Positions 25,358-32,154 of a stretch of 64,000 nucleotides of DNA are shown here, piece by piece (position 1 is the stretch's first letter; every line of letters starts with the position of its first letter). The stretch spans positions 2,717,001 to 2,781,000 of the forward strand of contig NC_059359.1 of NCBI RefSeq assembly GCF_019703515.2, written 5' to 3'. Below the pieces are notes generated by a model that worked only from the letters and a program-made list of their open reading frames with translations, had not been told where the DNA came from and did not search any database. The stretch is from Myxocyprinus asiaticus (lineage: Eukaryota; Chordata; Actinopteri; Cypriniformes; Catostomidae). A program made the position numbers and the translations under genes.

Positions 25358-25525
25358 CATAATATACAGAGTTTCAGCAGGTAAGAAGAAATAATGACAA
25401 GCCATTTTTAAAAACATTTTTCATTCCAAGACAAGGGAAAATATATTTTTGGATCCTGCCTCTAGAGGTTAATTTGACTCACCTGTACAACAGAGTAAAA
25501 CAATCACAGCACTCAGTGGCCACAT
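7178..25525 (-). CDS. Class II cytokine receptor, IL-20RA/IL-22RA type (complete gene, 7 coding exons)
   Basis: Type I membrane receptor for an IL-10-family cytokine; such chains bind ligand with a second, short-tailed chain and signal through JAK1/TYK2 and STAT3. Joining minus-strand exons 25525-25483, 20352-20226, 17231-17068, 16679-16513, 15267-15126, 11934-11810 and 8011-7178 gives 533 codons with no stop. Every junction is GT-AG and the intron phases are 1-2-1-0-1-0, the order known for class II receptors. Layout: signal peptide about 1-15, D1 about 16-111, D2 about 112-214, membrane helix about 219-242, tail 243-533. Seven N-glycosylation sequons lie in the ectodomain. D1 (SRNFYNVLRW, then YGE and CDLT) resembles IL-22RA2, IL-20RA and IL-22RA1; GYAS in the tail and the WMLQMQ-like C-terminus favour IL-20RA. 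IFNGR1 is less likely because no YDKPH motif is present. The exact paralogue (a CRFB number) cannot be fixed by eye. Confidence 0.88.
8012..8831. other. Intron 6, right part, nothing recognised
   Basis: No repeat family was recognised apart from weak similarity to other AT-rich fish repeats. Confidence 0.4.
8832..10386 (+). mobile_element. Tc1-like element, 5'-truncated and decayed (intron 6)
   Basis: The right end TTCTTGCCACTGTA and the inner repeats (GGTTGGAAAAAGTATGTGAA at 8948 and CACTTACTTTTTCCACAG near 10177) match the copy at 45490-47393. The left outermost repeat (CAGTGGCAAGAAAAAGTATG) is missing here. The transposase region is broken. It lies opposite in direction to the receptor gene. 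Confidence 0.85.
9139..10160 (+). pseudogene. Broken Tc1-like transposase
   Basis: A plus-strand start (ATGACTCACAAAAAAGAG) opens a helix-turn-helix-like frame that is soon disrupted. Further on come the fragments WGCFAVSGPEPLA near 9720, QDNDPK-like codons near 9870, and QSPDLNPIEMLWNDLKR near 9945. Frameshifts and stops separate the pieces, so no active protein is made. It is the same family as the copy at 45740-47220. Confidence 0.8.
10387..11809. other. Intron 6, left part (before exon 6), AT-rich
   Basis: No gene or named repeat was seen. A short (ATT)n run lies near 10930. Confidence 0.45.
11810..11934 (-). CDS. Receptor exon 6: transmembrane helix and box1 start
   Basis: The acceptor CTCTTTCAG and donor GTGAGT bound 125 bases, phase 1 in and phase 0 out. 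After RKSW it codes a helix of about 24 hydrophobic residues (residues 219-242 of the joined protein), then basic stop-transfer residues QQSVKRKHSLPKAL. The LPKAL segment lies where related receptors bind JAK1. Confidence 0.87.
12211..12843. mobile_element. Long hairpin MITE in intron 5
   Basis: The left arm starts near AAAGCAACAGTTCACCCAAA and the right arm ends with the complement of AAAGCAATAGTTCATCCCAA. The similarity continues inward for about 250 bp each side (AAGTGAATGGTGACCAGAA at 12351 against TTCTGGTCACCATTCACTT at 12688). The loop is about 100 bp around a T-run. A TTAA at the left boundary fits TTAA-target elements. One arm of the same family is found at 31520-31616. Confidence 0.8.
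12950..13265. repeat. CCATGGTTTTACTACAGTAACC degenerate repeat
   Basis: Boxes such as ACCATGGTTTTACTAC and TAGTAACC recur about eight times in both orientations. The same motif resumes at 13590-13645, so the 13266-13590 block (GGGGGGTCC-rich) was inserted into it. Confidence 0.55.
13266..13590. mobile_element. Probable insertion between two halves of the CCATGG repeat
   Basis: The block starts CAGTGTTTAAATTGAGAGGG and contains GGGGGGTCCC and complementary GGGACCCCCC runs. It resembles a hAT-type non-autonomous element by its CAGTG start. The right border is unclear. Confidence 0.35.
13655..14640. mobile_element. hAT-like element (CAGGGTTGGG family), intron 5
   Basis: It starts CAGGGTTGGGGAGTAACAGA, with the ATACATGTAA and GGATTACAT words seen in the 1159-2046 copy. 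The right end carries AGTAATCTGATTAC-type words. The interior (14160-14460) is GC-richer and has no supported gene. Confidence 0.55.
14641..15125. other. Intron 5, nothing recognised
   Basis: AT-rich sequence without gene or repeat signature. Confidence 0.45.
15126..15267 (-). CDS. Receptor exon 5: second half of D2
   Basis: The acceptor CTCTTTGCAG and donor TCAG|GTAAC bound 142 bases, phase 0 in and phase 1 out. It encodes the end of D2, with two spaced cysteines in TQYCGEVVYSL and ENASFCVTVSG, the usual C-terminal disulphide pair of class II receptors. No WSXWS motif is present, which is normal for class II. One NAS sequon is seen. Confidence 0.85.
15463..16260. mobile_element. hAT-like element (CTAGGGCTGTTGATTTAACG family), intron 4
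   Basis: The left end CTAGGGCTGTTGATTTAACG is a common fish hAT terminus, and AATTAATTGTG-type words near 16210-16250 look like its decayed right end. The open frames inside have no transposase motifs. Confidence 0.5.
16513..16679 (-). CDS. Receptor exon 4: first half of D2
   Basis: The exon has 167 bases, phase 1 in and phase 0 out (donor AAAG|GTATTA). It encodes ERPQLSVTWNDTSLMVKVVP, then a loop with one Cys and IKYKVNLTHPES. The RP.LSV..N..SL.V pattern opens D2 in this family. Sequons NDT, NLS and NLT are present. Its acceptor is TTTAG directly after a (GTT)n microsatellite on the coding strand, so the polypyrimidine tract is replaced by that repeat. Confidence 0.85.
16683..16713. repeat. 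(CAA)n / (GTT)n microsatellite at the exon 4 acceptor
   Basis: About nine to ten CAA units on the plus strand, i.e. GTT on the gene strand. The run ends three bases before the acceptor AG at 16681-16680, so it makes up the 3' splice-site tract of intron 3. Confidence 0.9.
17068..17231 (-). CDS. Receptor exon 3: second half of D1
   Basis: The acceptor GTGTTGCAG and donor GTAAGATA bound 164 bases, phase 2 in and phase 1 out. The product starts with YGETYKPVIWC, continues with QNIS and CDLTNVTTD, and ends with RYFAKITASGQCLGEVRHF followed by TPVEQ. The conserved YGE, CDLT and Y.A+..A positions of class II D1 domains are all present, along with NIS and NVT sequons. Confidence 0.9.
17490..18030. 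mobile_element. Inverted-repeat DNA element (GGCCCTTTCCCAC ends), intron 2
   Basis: The left end ATAGGCCCTTTCCCACTG and right end GTGGGAAAGGGGATA are inverted, with ATA at both borders. The inner word GTACTTTTC..ACTAGTAC is also mirrored. A related element lies at 60600-60960. A Harbinger-type MITE is the likely class. Confidence 0.6.
18060..19470. repeat. Degenerate AATTCTCATTCC minisatellite with orientation switch and 196-bp higher-order unit
   Basis: From 18060 to about 18255 the repeat reads GAATTGGAATGAGAATTAGA. After that it reads as the complement (CCAATTCTAATTCTCATTCC) to about 19470. Within it a unit starting TAATGATCATATCAGTTCCC recurs at about 18454, 18650 and 18846, a period of about 196 bp; the last two are nearly identical. 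The open frames here are low-complexity artefacts. It lies in intron 2. Confidence 0.85.
19471..20225. other. Intron 2, unique-looking
   Basis: A 145-codon plus-strand frame at 19620-20057 has no domain signs and probably arises by chance. No repeat was recognised. Confidence 0.45.
20226..20352 (-). CDS. Receptor exon 2: first half of fibronectin-III domain D1
   Basis: The acceptor (TTTGTTTGTAG) opens in phase 1 and the exon ends in phase 2 at AT|GTGAGTG. It encodes VWCHGCNLTE, then SRNFYNVLRW and ALYSVQYHM, the first strands of D1. The NF..L.W and Y.VQY pattern is typical of IL-20RA, IL-22RA1 and IL-22RA2. An N-glycosylation sequon (NLT) is present. Confidence 0.87.
20571..20623. repeat. 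(CA)n microsatellite
   Basis: About 26 uninterrupted CA units in intron 1, about 220 bases upstream of exon 2 on the gene strand. Confidence 0.97.
21187..21250. repeat. (TA)n and (CA)n microsatellites
   Basis: A TA run (about 21207-21228) is followed by a CA run (about 21235-21250). Confidence 0.85.
21600..21700. repeat. Imperfect (CA)n tract
   Basis: CACA runs broken by CG and CT dinucleotides; a pure stretch lies at about 21672-21700. Confidence 0.85.
22227..23450. mobile_element. hAT-like element with 8-bp target duplication in a TA repeat (intron 1)
   Basis: The ends CAGGGTTGCTGCAGAATTTT and (right, complement) CAGGATTCCCACGGATCCTT belong to a common fish hAT family. ATATATAT flanks both sides, as expected for an 8-bp duplication, although the TA repeat makes this weak proof. 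The AAATTTAAGAC words recur at both ends. No transposase frame is present. A tRNA-Gly-like unit (22565-22800) lies inside. Confidence 0.65.
22565..22800 (+). repeat. tRNA-Gly-like repeat unit, single copy
   Basis: GCCCGCCTCCCATGCCGGAG followed by GGTTCGAATCC at 22706 looks like an anticodon arm (CCC) and a pol III B box. GTGCCGTGACCCGGATGGGA follows. It is the same unit as the tandem array at 28757-29720. Confidence 0.65.
23466..25049 (-). mobile_element. Tc1/mariner transposon, apparently complete (intron 1 of the receptor gene)
   Basis: The 1,584-bp element has terminal inverted repeats of about 200 bp (23466-23668 and 24850-25049) that begin CAGGTGCATCTCAATAAATT. It is flanked by TA on both sides (23464-23465 and 25050-25051). 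The left flank is a TA microsatellite, which fits the TA target preference of Tc1. The transposase between the repeats is open, and the repeats look nearly identical, which suggests recent insertion. It points the same way as the host gene. Confidence 0.93.
23746..24786 (-). CDS. Tc1-like transposase, uninterrupted, DD34E
   Basis: The 346-codon frame runs on the minus strand. The true start may be the MGK at codon 14. The N-terminal half (about 14-130) is a paired-like helix-turn-helix DNA-binding region with GCSQSAVSKHVNRKL and basic GRKKCGRKR. The catalytic core has D160 in VLFSDESKF, D250 in QQDLAPAHTA and E285 in SPDLNPIENLWG. Exactly 34 residues separate the second D from the E, the DD34E signature of Tc1. 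The length matches full Tc1 transposases (about 340). It cuts and pastes the element at TA sites. No frameshift or stop was found, so it may be functional; expression from within an intron is unknown. Confidence 0.94.
   Translation of the reverse strand: MVSQFGSLGYTIMGKTADLTVVQKTIIDTLHKEGKPQTFIAKEAGCSQSAVSKHVNRKLSGRKKCGRKRCTTNRENRSLMRIVKQNRFKNLGELHKEWTEAGVKASRATTHRRVKEFGYSCRIPLVKPLLNNRQRQRRLTWAKEKKNWTVAQWSKVLFSDESKFCISFGNQGPRVWRKGGEPHSPSCLKSSVKFPQSVMIWGAMSSAGVGPLCFLKTKVTAPVYQDILEHFRLPSADQLFKDADFIFQQDLAPAHTAKSTKSWLNDHGVVVLDWPANSPDLNPIENLWGIVKRKMRNKRPKNADELKATVKETWASIPPQQCHKLITSMPRRTEAVIKAKGAPTKY
25138..25199. repeat. (AT)n microsatellite
   Basis: About 30 AT units just right of the Tc1 element. 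Confidence 0.95.
25303..25356. repeat. (TA)n microsatellite
   Basis: About 26 TA units within intron 1, about 130 bases from exon 1. Confidence 0.95.
25483..25525 (-). CDS. Receptor exon 1: start codon and signal peptide
   Basis: Forty-three coding bases encode MWPLSAVIVLLCCT plus one base of the next codon, then a strong donor GTGAGTC. The short hydrophobic stretch is a signal-peptide core, as expected for the first coding exon of a class II cytokine receptor. The ATG is chosen because it is the only one that gives a hydrophobic leader in phase 1 with exon 2. Intron 1 runs from 25482 to 20353 and holds a complete Tc1 element, a hAT-like element and several microsatellites. Confidence 0.8.
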
Positions 25526-25799
25526 ATCCACAGGTGAGAGAAAATCTCCAAATGGTAAACTTCAAATAATGATCCAGTAATCAGAGATATTATCCTCACA
25601 TTGTTCCCTTGACAAAGTTTCTACAGATGTCATATCCACAAACCAGAAAAAATCCATATATGAAGTTATACAGAGGGACATTATTTGATCACTGTCATTT
25701 GTGTAACAGAATGTCAGAGTCCGTCCCAGATTACACGTTCTGTTCCATGTCTAACACGCCTGTAGTATGTGGACCTATATCCTCAGGTGTGTCAGTTCA

Positions 25800-25856
25800 T
25801 TTTGGAGTCTATTCTCTTTGTTTGGTCTCCACCCCTTAAGGGCGTCTATATAACTG
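25800..25856 (-). promoter_or_regulatory. Possible TATA-type promoter of the receptor gene
   Basis: On the minus strand GTTATATAGACG lies about 320 bases upstream of the receptor ATG. This would be a TATA box with a start site near 25820 if exon 1 has a single 5' UTR block. This rests on position and motif only; an upstream non-coding exon would rule it out. Confidence 0.25.
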
Positions 25857-26151
25857 CAACCATCTCGAATTTCAGGTTTTATGTATTGAAAAATGAAACT
25901 GGAAACAAACCACTTCTCAAAAGGCTATGAGAAAATGTAATGATGCTCACCTTTTGGGTGGTGTCATGTATTGCCCAACATTCATTATTGGGCCGTAACC
26001 ACAACATACTTTGAGGGGGACAGTTCCTCCCCAGTAATCAGATATGGCCAGATTTTACCCCCCAATAACTGATATCCTTGTTGCTGTTCTGCACCAGTCC
26101 ATTATGCAGCGCCGTCTAGTGATTTACACTAGAAATATAGAGCTAGAGCTA

Positions 26152-26537
26152 AATTTGTTCATTTGAAATCTAGACATATCACTTAATAAAACAGAAGATT
26201 TTTGTGGGGTATTTGATACATTTATAAAAATTCTGATTATAGAATTACAGGTTCAAATTTTCAGACTAAGAAGAAATTCAGAACTCTAAATACAAATCTC
26301 TCACATTCAGATTTCTGAAATTTAGATTGTAAACAAACAAGGCCAAAGGTTAAACCAATTTGGGTTATTTACAGTACTTGCAACAGTTTGTTTACTATCT
26401 GAATTTCTGAGATCTGAATGTGAGAGATTTTTATTCAAAACAAAAAATCTACTGTTTAAAAATACTAATTTATAAAATACGCCACAAAAATCTTCAGTTT
26501 TATTAAATGACACGTCTAGTATTCAAATGAGCAAATT
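26152..26537. mobile_element. Hairpin element with about 160-bp arms
   Basis: The left arm (CATTTGAAATCTAGACATAT and ACAGAAGATTTTTGTGGGG) is mirrored by the right arm (CCACAAAAATCTTCAGTTTT, CTAGTATTCAAATGAGC). The loop is about 40 bp near 26345. There is no coding capacity. It lies upstream of the receptor start. Confidence 0.75.
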
Positions 26538-26589
26538 TCTGATATAAATACTTCAGTCATTGTTTTAGCTCCATATTAAACCTGGAAAT

Positions 26590-26778
26590 AATCACAAACA
26601 GGACGGGTTACAAACACGCAAAACGATTGTCAAGCAGAAAACATCAGAGACCGCAGACACATTTTTGTTTGCCGTTTACAGAGTGTAGAGCTGTCACAGA
26701 GTCAGGTGAGATATCTCAGGACACTTTCTTTCAGGTAGTAGGACATTTTTTTGCATAACTTTCCATAAAAATTTATCA
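26590..26778. repeat. Dispersed repeat, copy A (pairs with 29706-29884)
   Basis: About 175 bp are almost the same as 29706-29884, e.g. GATTGTCAAGCAGAAAACAT and GAGATATCTCAGGACACTTT. Both are in direct orientation, 3.1 kb apart. It looks like part of a short fish DNA-transposon family. Confidence 0.7.
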
Positions 26779-26801
26779 ATTTATAATTGATATGAAACAT
26801 T

Positions 26802-27790
26802 GGTAACACTTTTTTTTAAAGCCCATATTTATAATGCATTAGTAATTTCTCATAAGACACCTTATAGTATGTTATAACTTGTCATAAATAATTATAACCA
26901 CAATTATAATACATTATAATACTTACATATTCATAGCAACATCCAATTTTATCTGCAGAAGTTATAATGTATTATATGTAGTTGTGATATATATATATAT
27001 AACAGGTATGCTTTAAGTAAAGTGACAAAAGCAATGTCTTATAAACATTCATAAGATATTTTTAAGTGGTTATAAGACATTACAAGTCATACTGGAAGTT
27101 ATATACACTACACATGCACAAAATACAAAAGAACACACATTCAATGTAAATTTTGAGGTATTACGAAAAACACTTGTAAAGCAACAAGATTCAAATATAT
27201 CAGAAACTCTCTCTTGAATTAAAGAAATATGTATGTTGATCACATGTAAACAAACCCAAGAATAATACAAATAATAAAAATACTAATAATAAAAAAATCA
27301 AACTGATTCTGCACTGGACTCTATTCAATAAATTGTAATGTTTGTGCATCTCATTTGGAGACTTATTTTATAAATAACTTCCATTCTGTAAGTTTGACTT
27401 GTAATGCATTGTATGTTACAAGTTTATGTTATGGCTGCTTATAAGAAGATATTGCACGTGTAACTTTACTTAAAGCAGACAAAGACCACTTATAATATGA
27501 TCATGTCATAAAGTCTTTTAACTGTTTACTCTATACAGCACTTATACAATTAACTTTATTAACTTCTGCTGTGTTAAAACTGGAAGTTGCTTGTGTTATA
27601 ATGCATTATACACTAAAGTATAACTATGAATAGGGGAAGTCTTATAATGTATTATAACTGTAGCTATAATTATTTATGAGAAGTTATAACTTATTATAAG
27701 GTGTATTATGAGACATTCCGAATGCAGTGTAATGCACTTATAATGCCTTTACAATGCATTATAAATATGGGCTTCATAGAAAGTGTTACC
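26802..27790. mobile_element. hAT-like element (GGTAACACTTT ends)
   Basis: The ends GGTAACACTTTTTTTTAAAG and the complement of the right end, GGTAACACTTTCTATGAAGC, are inverted repeats that continue with GCCCATATTTATAATGCATT. The flanks GAAACATT (26794-26801) and GAAACAGT (27791-27798) form an 8-bp duplication with one change. Inside are many TTATAA words and no transposase. Confidence 0.75.
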
Positions 27791-27798
27791 GAAACAGT

Positions 27799-28467
27799 CA
27801 AAATGACTGCTGGGAATGTTACACTCTCTGAGACAAAAGTTTCAAGAATACTTGTCATTCCAACGATTCACAAGTAAACAGTGTTAGAAAAGTTTCCCCT
27901 AACTAACTAATACATTTATTACAATCATAATACAGTGCAAACTAACACAGTAAACACAGGATGCAATTTGACCTCACAGAACAATATTATTAATACAAGG
28001 GTGCTGGAGTTCAAACCAGTTGACTGAAACTGGAAGTGTTAAAGAGCTTGTTCCAAGAGCTTGTTGTGTTAGAGTTCGCAGTATATTTTTTGAAATAGGT
28101 TTTGAGTTTATTAAACATTTGTTAGAGCTATACAGAGCACTATGTGTAAAATATATGGTTTATAGACAATATACAATCGCCATAGACAATAATTTTGACT
28201 CTTCCCTCAGCATGTTCTATACAACGCCTTTGAACGTGGCACATCCTCCAATCAGATTTCAGAGCTAGAACTATATGTTTTTAGGAATAAAGACAAAAAG
28301 AGAGAAATATTTAGCCGTTACGTTGCCAAGCGAATGATTCTTATGAACCGATTCTTTTGAATCTTCATTGCAAAACATAGAGCGCATGATGGCTTTTGTT
28401 GTAATTAGTAGTATTTTATAAAAATGAGCAAACAAATGAAATATCTTAATGTAAAAGTCTGTGTAAA
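27799..28467. other. Non-coding, nothing recognised
   Basis: No repeat or gene was seen. Confidence 0.4.
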
Positions 28468-28756
28468 AACTAGAGGTAGACCGATATTTCGGTTTTACCG
28501 ATTAAAGGTGCTGAAATTGATTTTAGCCATTCTACAATTTCCACAAACTGAGATTAGCCACACCCCCTCTTTCCACAACCCAGCACTCAAAAGATACCAA
28601 ATGAGCTTTATTGAGACCGATATCGAGCAGAAACAGTTGTCATAAACAACAACAGCAAAATAGCACCCTCAACTGACAACTGTTATGAACAACATGGCAT
28701 AAATATGGCATTAAGCCTCAATAATTAGCTGCAACTACAATAATATGAGAATGCGT

Positions 28757-29720
28757 AAAAGGAGCCAGCTGGTAGGTAGCTGTGCAGTGTGTGTGTAAAC
28801 CCCACTCCCCTGGCCTCAAGAGGTGCACTAGCGACTGACGCTAGAGGCTGTAAACTTTAGCCTCCTTATTAGCATGCCCGCCTCCCATGCCGGAGATGCC
28901 GGTTCGAATCCCGCTCGGAGTGTGTTGAGCAAGACTGACTACAGTGGTGCCGTGACCCGGATGGGAGTGAGGTTTAGGGGGGTGAGCGTAAAGGGAGCCA
29001 GCTGGTACGTGATAGCTGTGCGGTATGTGTAAACCTCACTCCCCTGGCCTCAAGAGGCGCACTAGCGACTGACGCTAGAGGCTGTAACATTTAGCCTCCT
29101 CGTTAGCATGTTGTAACAAGTTCTTAGTTCGGGGCAATGGAGGAGTCAGGAGACAATGAAGCAGGTTTAATTTTCAGCTTCACACAATCGATGGTAACCA
29201 TCGGAACACAATAAGTTATTAACAACAGAATGCACTCGTGGATGTTCGTGCTTGTAGGTCACTCTCTCCCTCTCTCTGATGCTTCGGCGTGCCTTGTAAG
29301 CCTTCCTCCGCTATCACTATAATGAGAAACAGGTGTTAGAAATAATTATGAGCCAGGTGACGAGCCTTACCGCTCTCCCTCTCCCGCAGACTGACACATG
29401 ACCACGCCCCCCCATGCCACACATGTCTGCCTCCCATGCCGGAGACGCCGGTTCGAATCCCGCTCAGAGCGGGTCGAGCAGAACCGATTACAGTGGTGCC
29501 GTGACCCGGATGGGAGTGAGGTTTAGGGGGGTGAGTGTAACAGGAGGCAGCTGGTAGATAGCTGTGCATTGTGTAATCCTCACTCCCCTGGCCTCAAGAG
29601 GTGCACTAGCAACTGACACTAGAGGCTGTGGCCTTTAGCCCCCTTGTTAGTGCGCCCGCCTCCCATGCTGGAGATGCTGGTTCAAATCCCGCTCATAGCG
29701 GGTTAAGCAGGACTGGTTAC
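28757..29720 (+). repeat. Tandem array of tRNA-Gly-like units (period about 230-235 bp), split by a solo LTR
   Basis: The B-box-like GGTTCGAATCC occurs at 28901, 29450 and (as GGTTCAAATCC) 29679. Removing the 315-bp LTR insertion gives spacings of about 234 and 229. Each unit carries CCTCAAGAGGTGCACTAGC, GACGCTAGAGGCTGT, CGCCTCCCATGCCGGAGA and GTGCCGTGACCCGGATGGGA. The CCC anticodon-like loop suggests origin from tRNA-Gly. These are not real tRNA genes, as the acceptor stem does not pair. Confidence 0.75.
29112..29421 (-). mobile_element. Solo LTR, 310 bp, target duplication CATGT
   Basis: The sequence begins TGTAACAAG and ends GCCACA, with CATGT at 29107-29111 and again at 29422-29426. On the minus strand it ends GAACTTGTTACA and carries an AATTAAAC poly(A)-like signal, so minus is the likely direction. 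It broke one tRNA-Gly-like unit. Confidence 0.8.
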
Positions 29721-29905
29721 AAATGCACAAAATGATTGTCAAGCAGAAAACATCAGAGACTGCAGACACATTTATGTTTGCCGTTTACAGAGTCTAGAGC
29801 TGTCACAGAGATAGGTGAGATATCTCAGGACACTTTCTTTCAGGGGGTAGGAACATTTTTTGCATAACTTTCCATGAAAAAATAGCGTACAGCACCTTTA
29901 ATCTG
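29706..29905. repeat. Dispersed repeat, copy B (pairs with 26590-26778)
   Basis: It shares about 175 bp with copy A and runs on into CATGAAAAAATAGCGTACAG and CACCTTTAA, a common fish inverted-repeat end. Confidence 0.65.
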
Positions 29906-30231
29906 TGCCGATAGTTGCTCTGTGGAACTATTGGTTATCAGCAAAAATCTATGGCTATAGTTTCCCTTTTTTGCTCTTTTTTTTTTATTCCTCATCAATA
30001 AACCTCATCTGGTGAATATATACGCTATGAAAAGCATAATTTGGAAAACACTTCCATTTAGAGCACTGTAAGGTAGCCAAGTCTCTGTCATTTCAAAATA
30101 AGAGTCCCCTGTGTATTTCAAACATGTTTCCATCGTGAATGGAACTGTTAAGAAACCAGAACCATTAAGAGGAATCGGAATCTGTTTAATCCTCACAATT
30201 CCCTTGCCTATTTCTTTTAAGTACAGTATCA

Positions 30232-30498
30232 ATGAAATACTTGGAATGGGATGTCAGGGAATCTGAGCATGGTTTGAGACCTCTGATTGTTGAGATCTCT
30301 TGTGAAACTCTAGAGGAGACACGTTCGAGATTACTGGGGTCTTTTTTTCAGGAGAAACATCTGAGACGCAGGAGACTTCAGCAAAAGCTGTCTAGGAGAA
30401 ACAACAGAGATTTTAAAGAGATACCACCTGTGATTTTTTTTTCCTATGGCGTTTCAGTTGCTGTATCGAGCATCTTGCTGCTCCTGGCACTGAGATGA
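30232..30498 (+). CDS. Unidentified 88-codon open frame with C-terminal hydrophobic segment
   Basis: The product is basic in its middle (HLRRRRLQQKLSRRNNR) and ends in a hydrophobic run (VAVSSILLLLALR) that could be a membrane tail. It is not repeated elsewhere in the window and no family was recognised. It may be a chance frame, part of a transcript from outside the gene model, or a tail-anchored small protein. No splice or promoter evidence supports it. Confidence 0.15.
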   Translation: MKYLEWDVRESEHGLRPLIVEISCETLEETRSRLLGSFFQEKHLRRRRLQQKLSRRNNRDFKEIPPVIFFSYGVSVAVSSILLLLALR

Positions 30499-30889
30499 TT
30501 CAAAGCGAGTGAGTCCTGACTGAACGTTGAGCTTTGAAGTCAGATCTAAGCTTTTTGACCACAGGAAACCCATCGCTTCCAACACTGTCATAGCGTCAAA
30601 CACATTTCATACCTCACCACAGAGCTTGTGCTGAATAATTGAGAGCTTTGATCTTGAGGGAGACATTTAAAAAATGTATCAACAATAAATTATCACCATA
30701 ATTCGCTTTCTAATTTGCAGCACTTCGTCACAAAATATTGTTTTCGCAATGCTGCATAACATCAGCTGCAACAAAGGTGAAGTGAATCATTTCTGCACCA
30801 CTCGTGACACTAAATGGATTTGCAGTCTCAGTAAAGAAGAAAGATGTAATGAAAGCGAATGGTGACTGAGGCTAACATTTTGCATAATG

Positions 30890-31490
30890 CAGCCTGATCT
30901 CATGAACATTTGAGCAAAAATGACATAACGTGGTTCCTTAAATGTATAGCAGCATTTCCGTAGTGAAATGTCCACTGTGTGGTGCCTAAAGCGAATATAA
31001 TGTTCTCCCAAACAGATGATGTTTTCAAGGTTAATGCACTATTGAGTTTTAAATGATCAAAACTGACCTCCCTACCCTAAACCTAAACCTTAAATCTAAC
31101 CGATAGTGTCAGGAAAAGCAAATGTAAAATTAAAAACACCACCACATCATTTTGTGGTGCTTCTATGACACTTTCAGCTCACTTGTCTAGTCACATGCTC
31201 TTCAGGACTCGTACCCCGCTTCTTTACATCACAAGTGCATCAGTTGAGCTACAACGCAATTTGATCACACTCGAACAAGCTTGTAAATGCAGTTGCTTAT
31301 GTAATGCAAACATTAAAACAAGTCATGCACTATAGTAAAAGTGTTTAGATGTCATAAAATAGCATTGTGTTAGGAACAGGGTGAAAAGCAAGTGTTTTTG
31401 AACTGATAATCTGCCGTTGCACTTGTAATTTGTGTGAAAGTGAATAAAAGTCATTTTTGTCGTCGCAAAATGTACAACGAGCCATGTAAA
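30890..31490 (-). repeat. tRNA-like dispersed repeat (SINE-like), minus copy, uninterrupted
   Basis: On the minus strand it holds TAGCTCAACTGATGCAC (A-box-like) followed about 40 bases later by GGGGTACGAGTCCTGAAGAG (B-box-like), so a pol III tRNA promoter is plausible. It matches 660-1150 plus 2042-2130 and shows the empty site of the hAT-like insertion there. Confidence 0.6.
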
Positions 31491-31519
31491 AATAATTTTG
31501 CATCTCAAGTGTCTCATTT

Positions 31520-31618
31520 TGTATTCCAGAGAAGAAAGAAAGTCATATGGGTTTGGAACAACATTAGGGTGAGTGAATGGTGACAGAATTTTCATTTTTC
31601 GCTGAACTGTCCCTTTAA
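31520..31618. repeat. One arm of the hairpin MITE family
   Basis: The reverse complement reads AAAGGGACAGTTCAGCGAAA and continues with TGAAAATTCTGTCA, the same end as the element at 12211-12843. No second arm was found. Confidence 0.6.
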
Positions 31619-32154
31619 AGTAAATTCCCTCAGGTTTCAAAAAGAAACACTCAGAATGCAAAGAATTAAAAAGCAAAATTACTATAAATATCCATACACT
31701 TCACTTACAACCTTGTGGAAGGACCCTTTGTGAAGTCATTACACTGCTCACTTTCATATAAAACAAGCGTCCCATTTCCACAATGTCCTTCAAGGATGCA
31801 AAACACATCATTTGTATATTGCTCGTTATGCTCAAGCGTGAATCACCAACGATGTGAGTTGATTTAAAAAAAGCAAAGCCATAAACGAGAGGGCGAAAAT
31901 GGCATATTATCAAAATCACATTGCTATAAACCGCAATGTGCTCTTTGTCTTCATGGGAGAAAAGAAACTAATTATGCGCCACTGACAGCTTGGTCGATTG
32001 CGCCGCAGTCCCTATATACTCGTATCCCTTGGAAACTGAGCTCACCTCTAGTGCTCGAGAAAGGATGAGCTCTCACAGACTCTCAGAAGTGTCACAGTGA
32101 TGGCAGCTCAAACACCCACTATCACATGAGACCTATTCAATTAAAAGATCCAAC
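31619..32154. other. Non-coding, nothing recognised
   Basis: No gene or repeat was seen. Confidence 0.4.

Larger units (their letters stand above)
28468..29960. mobile_element. Composite: hAT-like ends (TAGAGGTAGACCGATA) enclosing other repeats
   Basis: The left block AGAGGTAGACCGATATTTCG, with CCGATTAAAGGTGCTG, is mirrored in part by CAGCACCTTTAATCTGTGCC near 29890. A similar AGAGGTCGACCAATA word lies at 22485. In between lie the tRNA-Gly-like tandem units, a solo LTR and the 29706-29884 repeat. Confidence 0.4.

Noticed and set aside
7178..25525. Assignment to IFNGR1 because of LPKAL near the membrane
   Set aside because: No YDKPH STAT1 site, and D1 and the C-terminus resemble IL-20RA/IL-22RA chains more. 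Not fully excluded.
28757..29720. CRISPR-like array
   Set aside because: Units are over 200 bp, tRNA-like, and in a vertebrate genome; no short repeat-spacer pattern exists.
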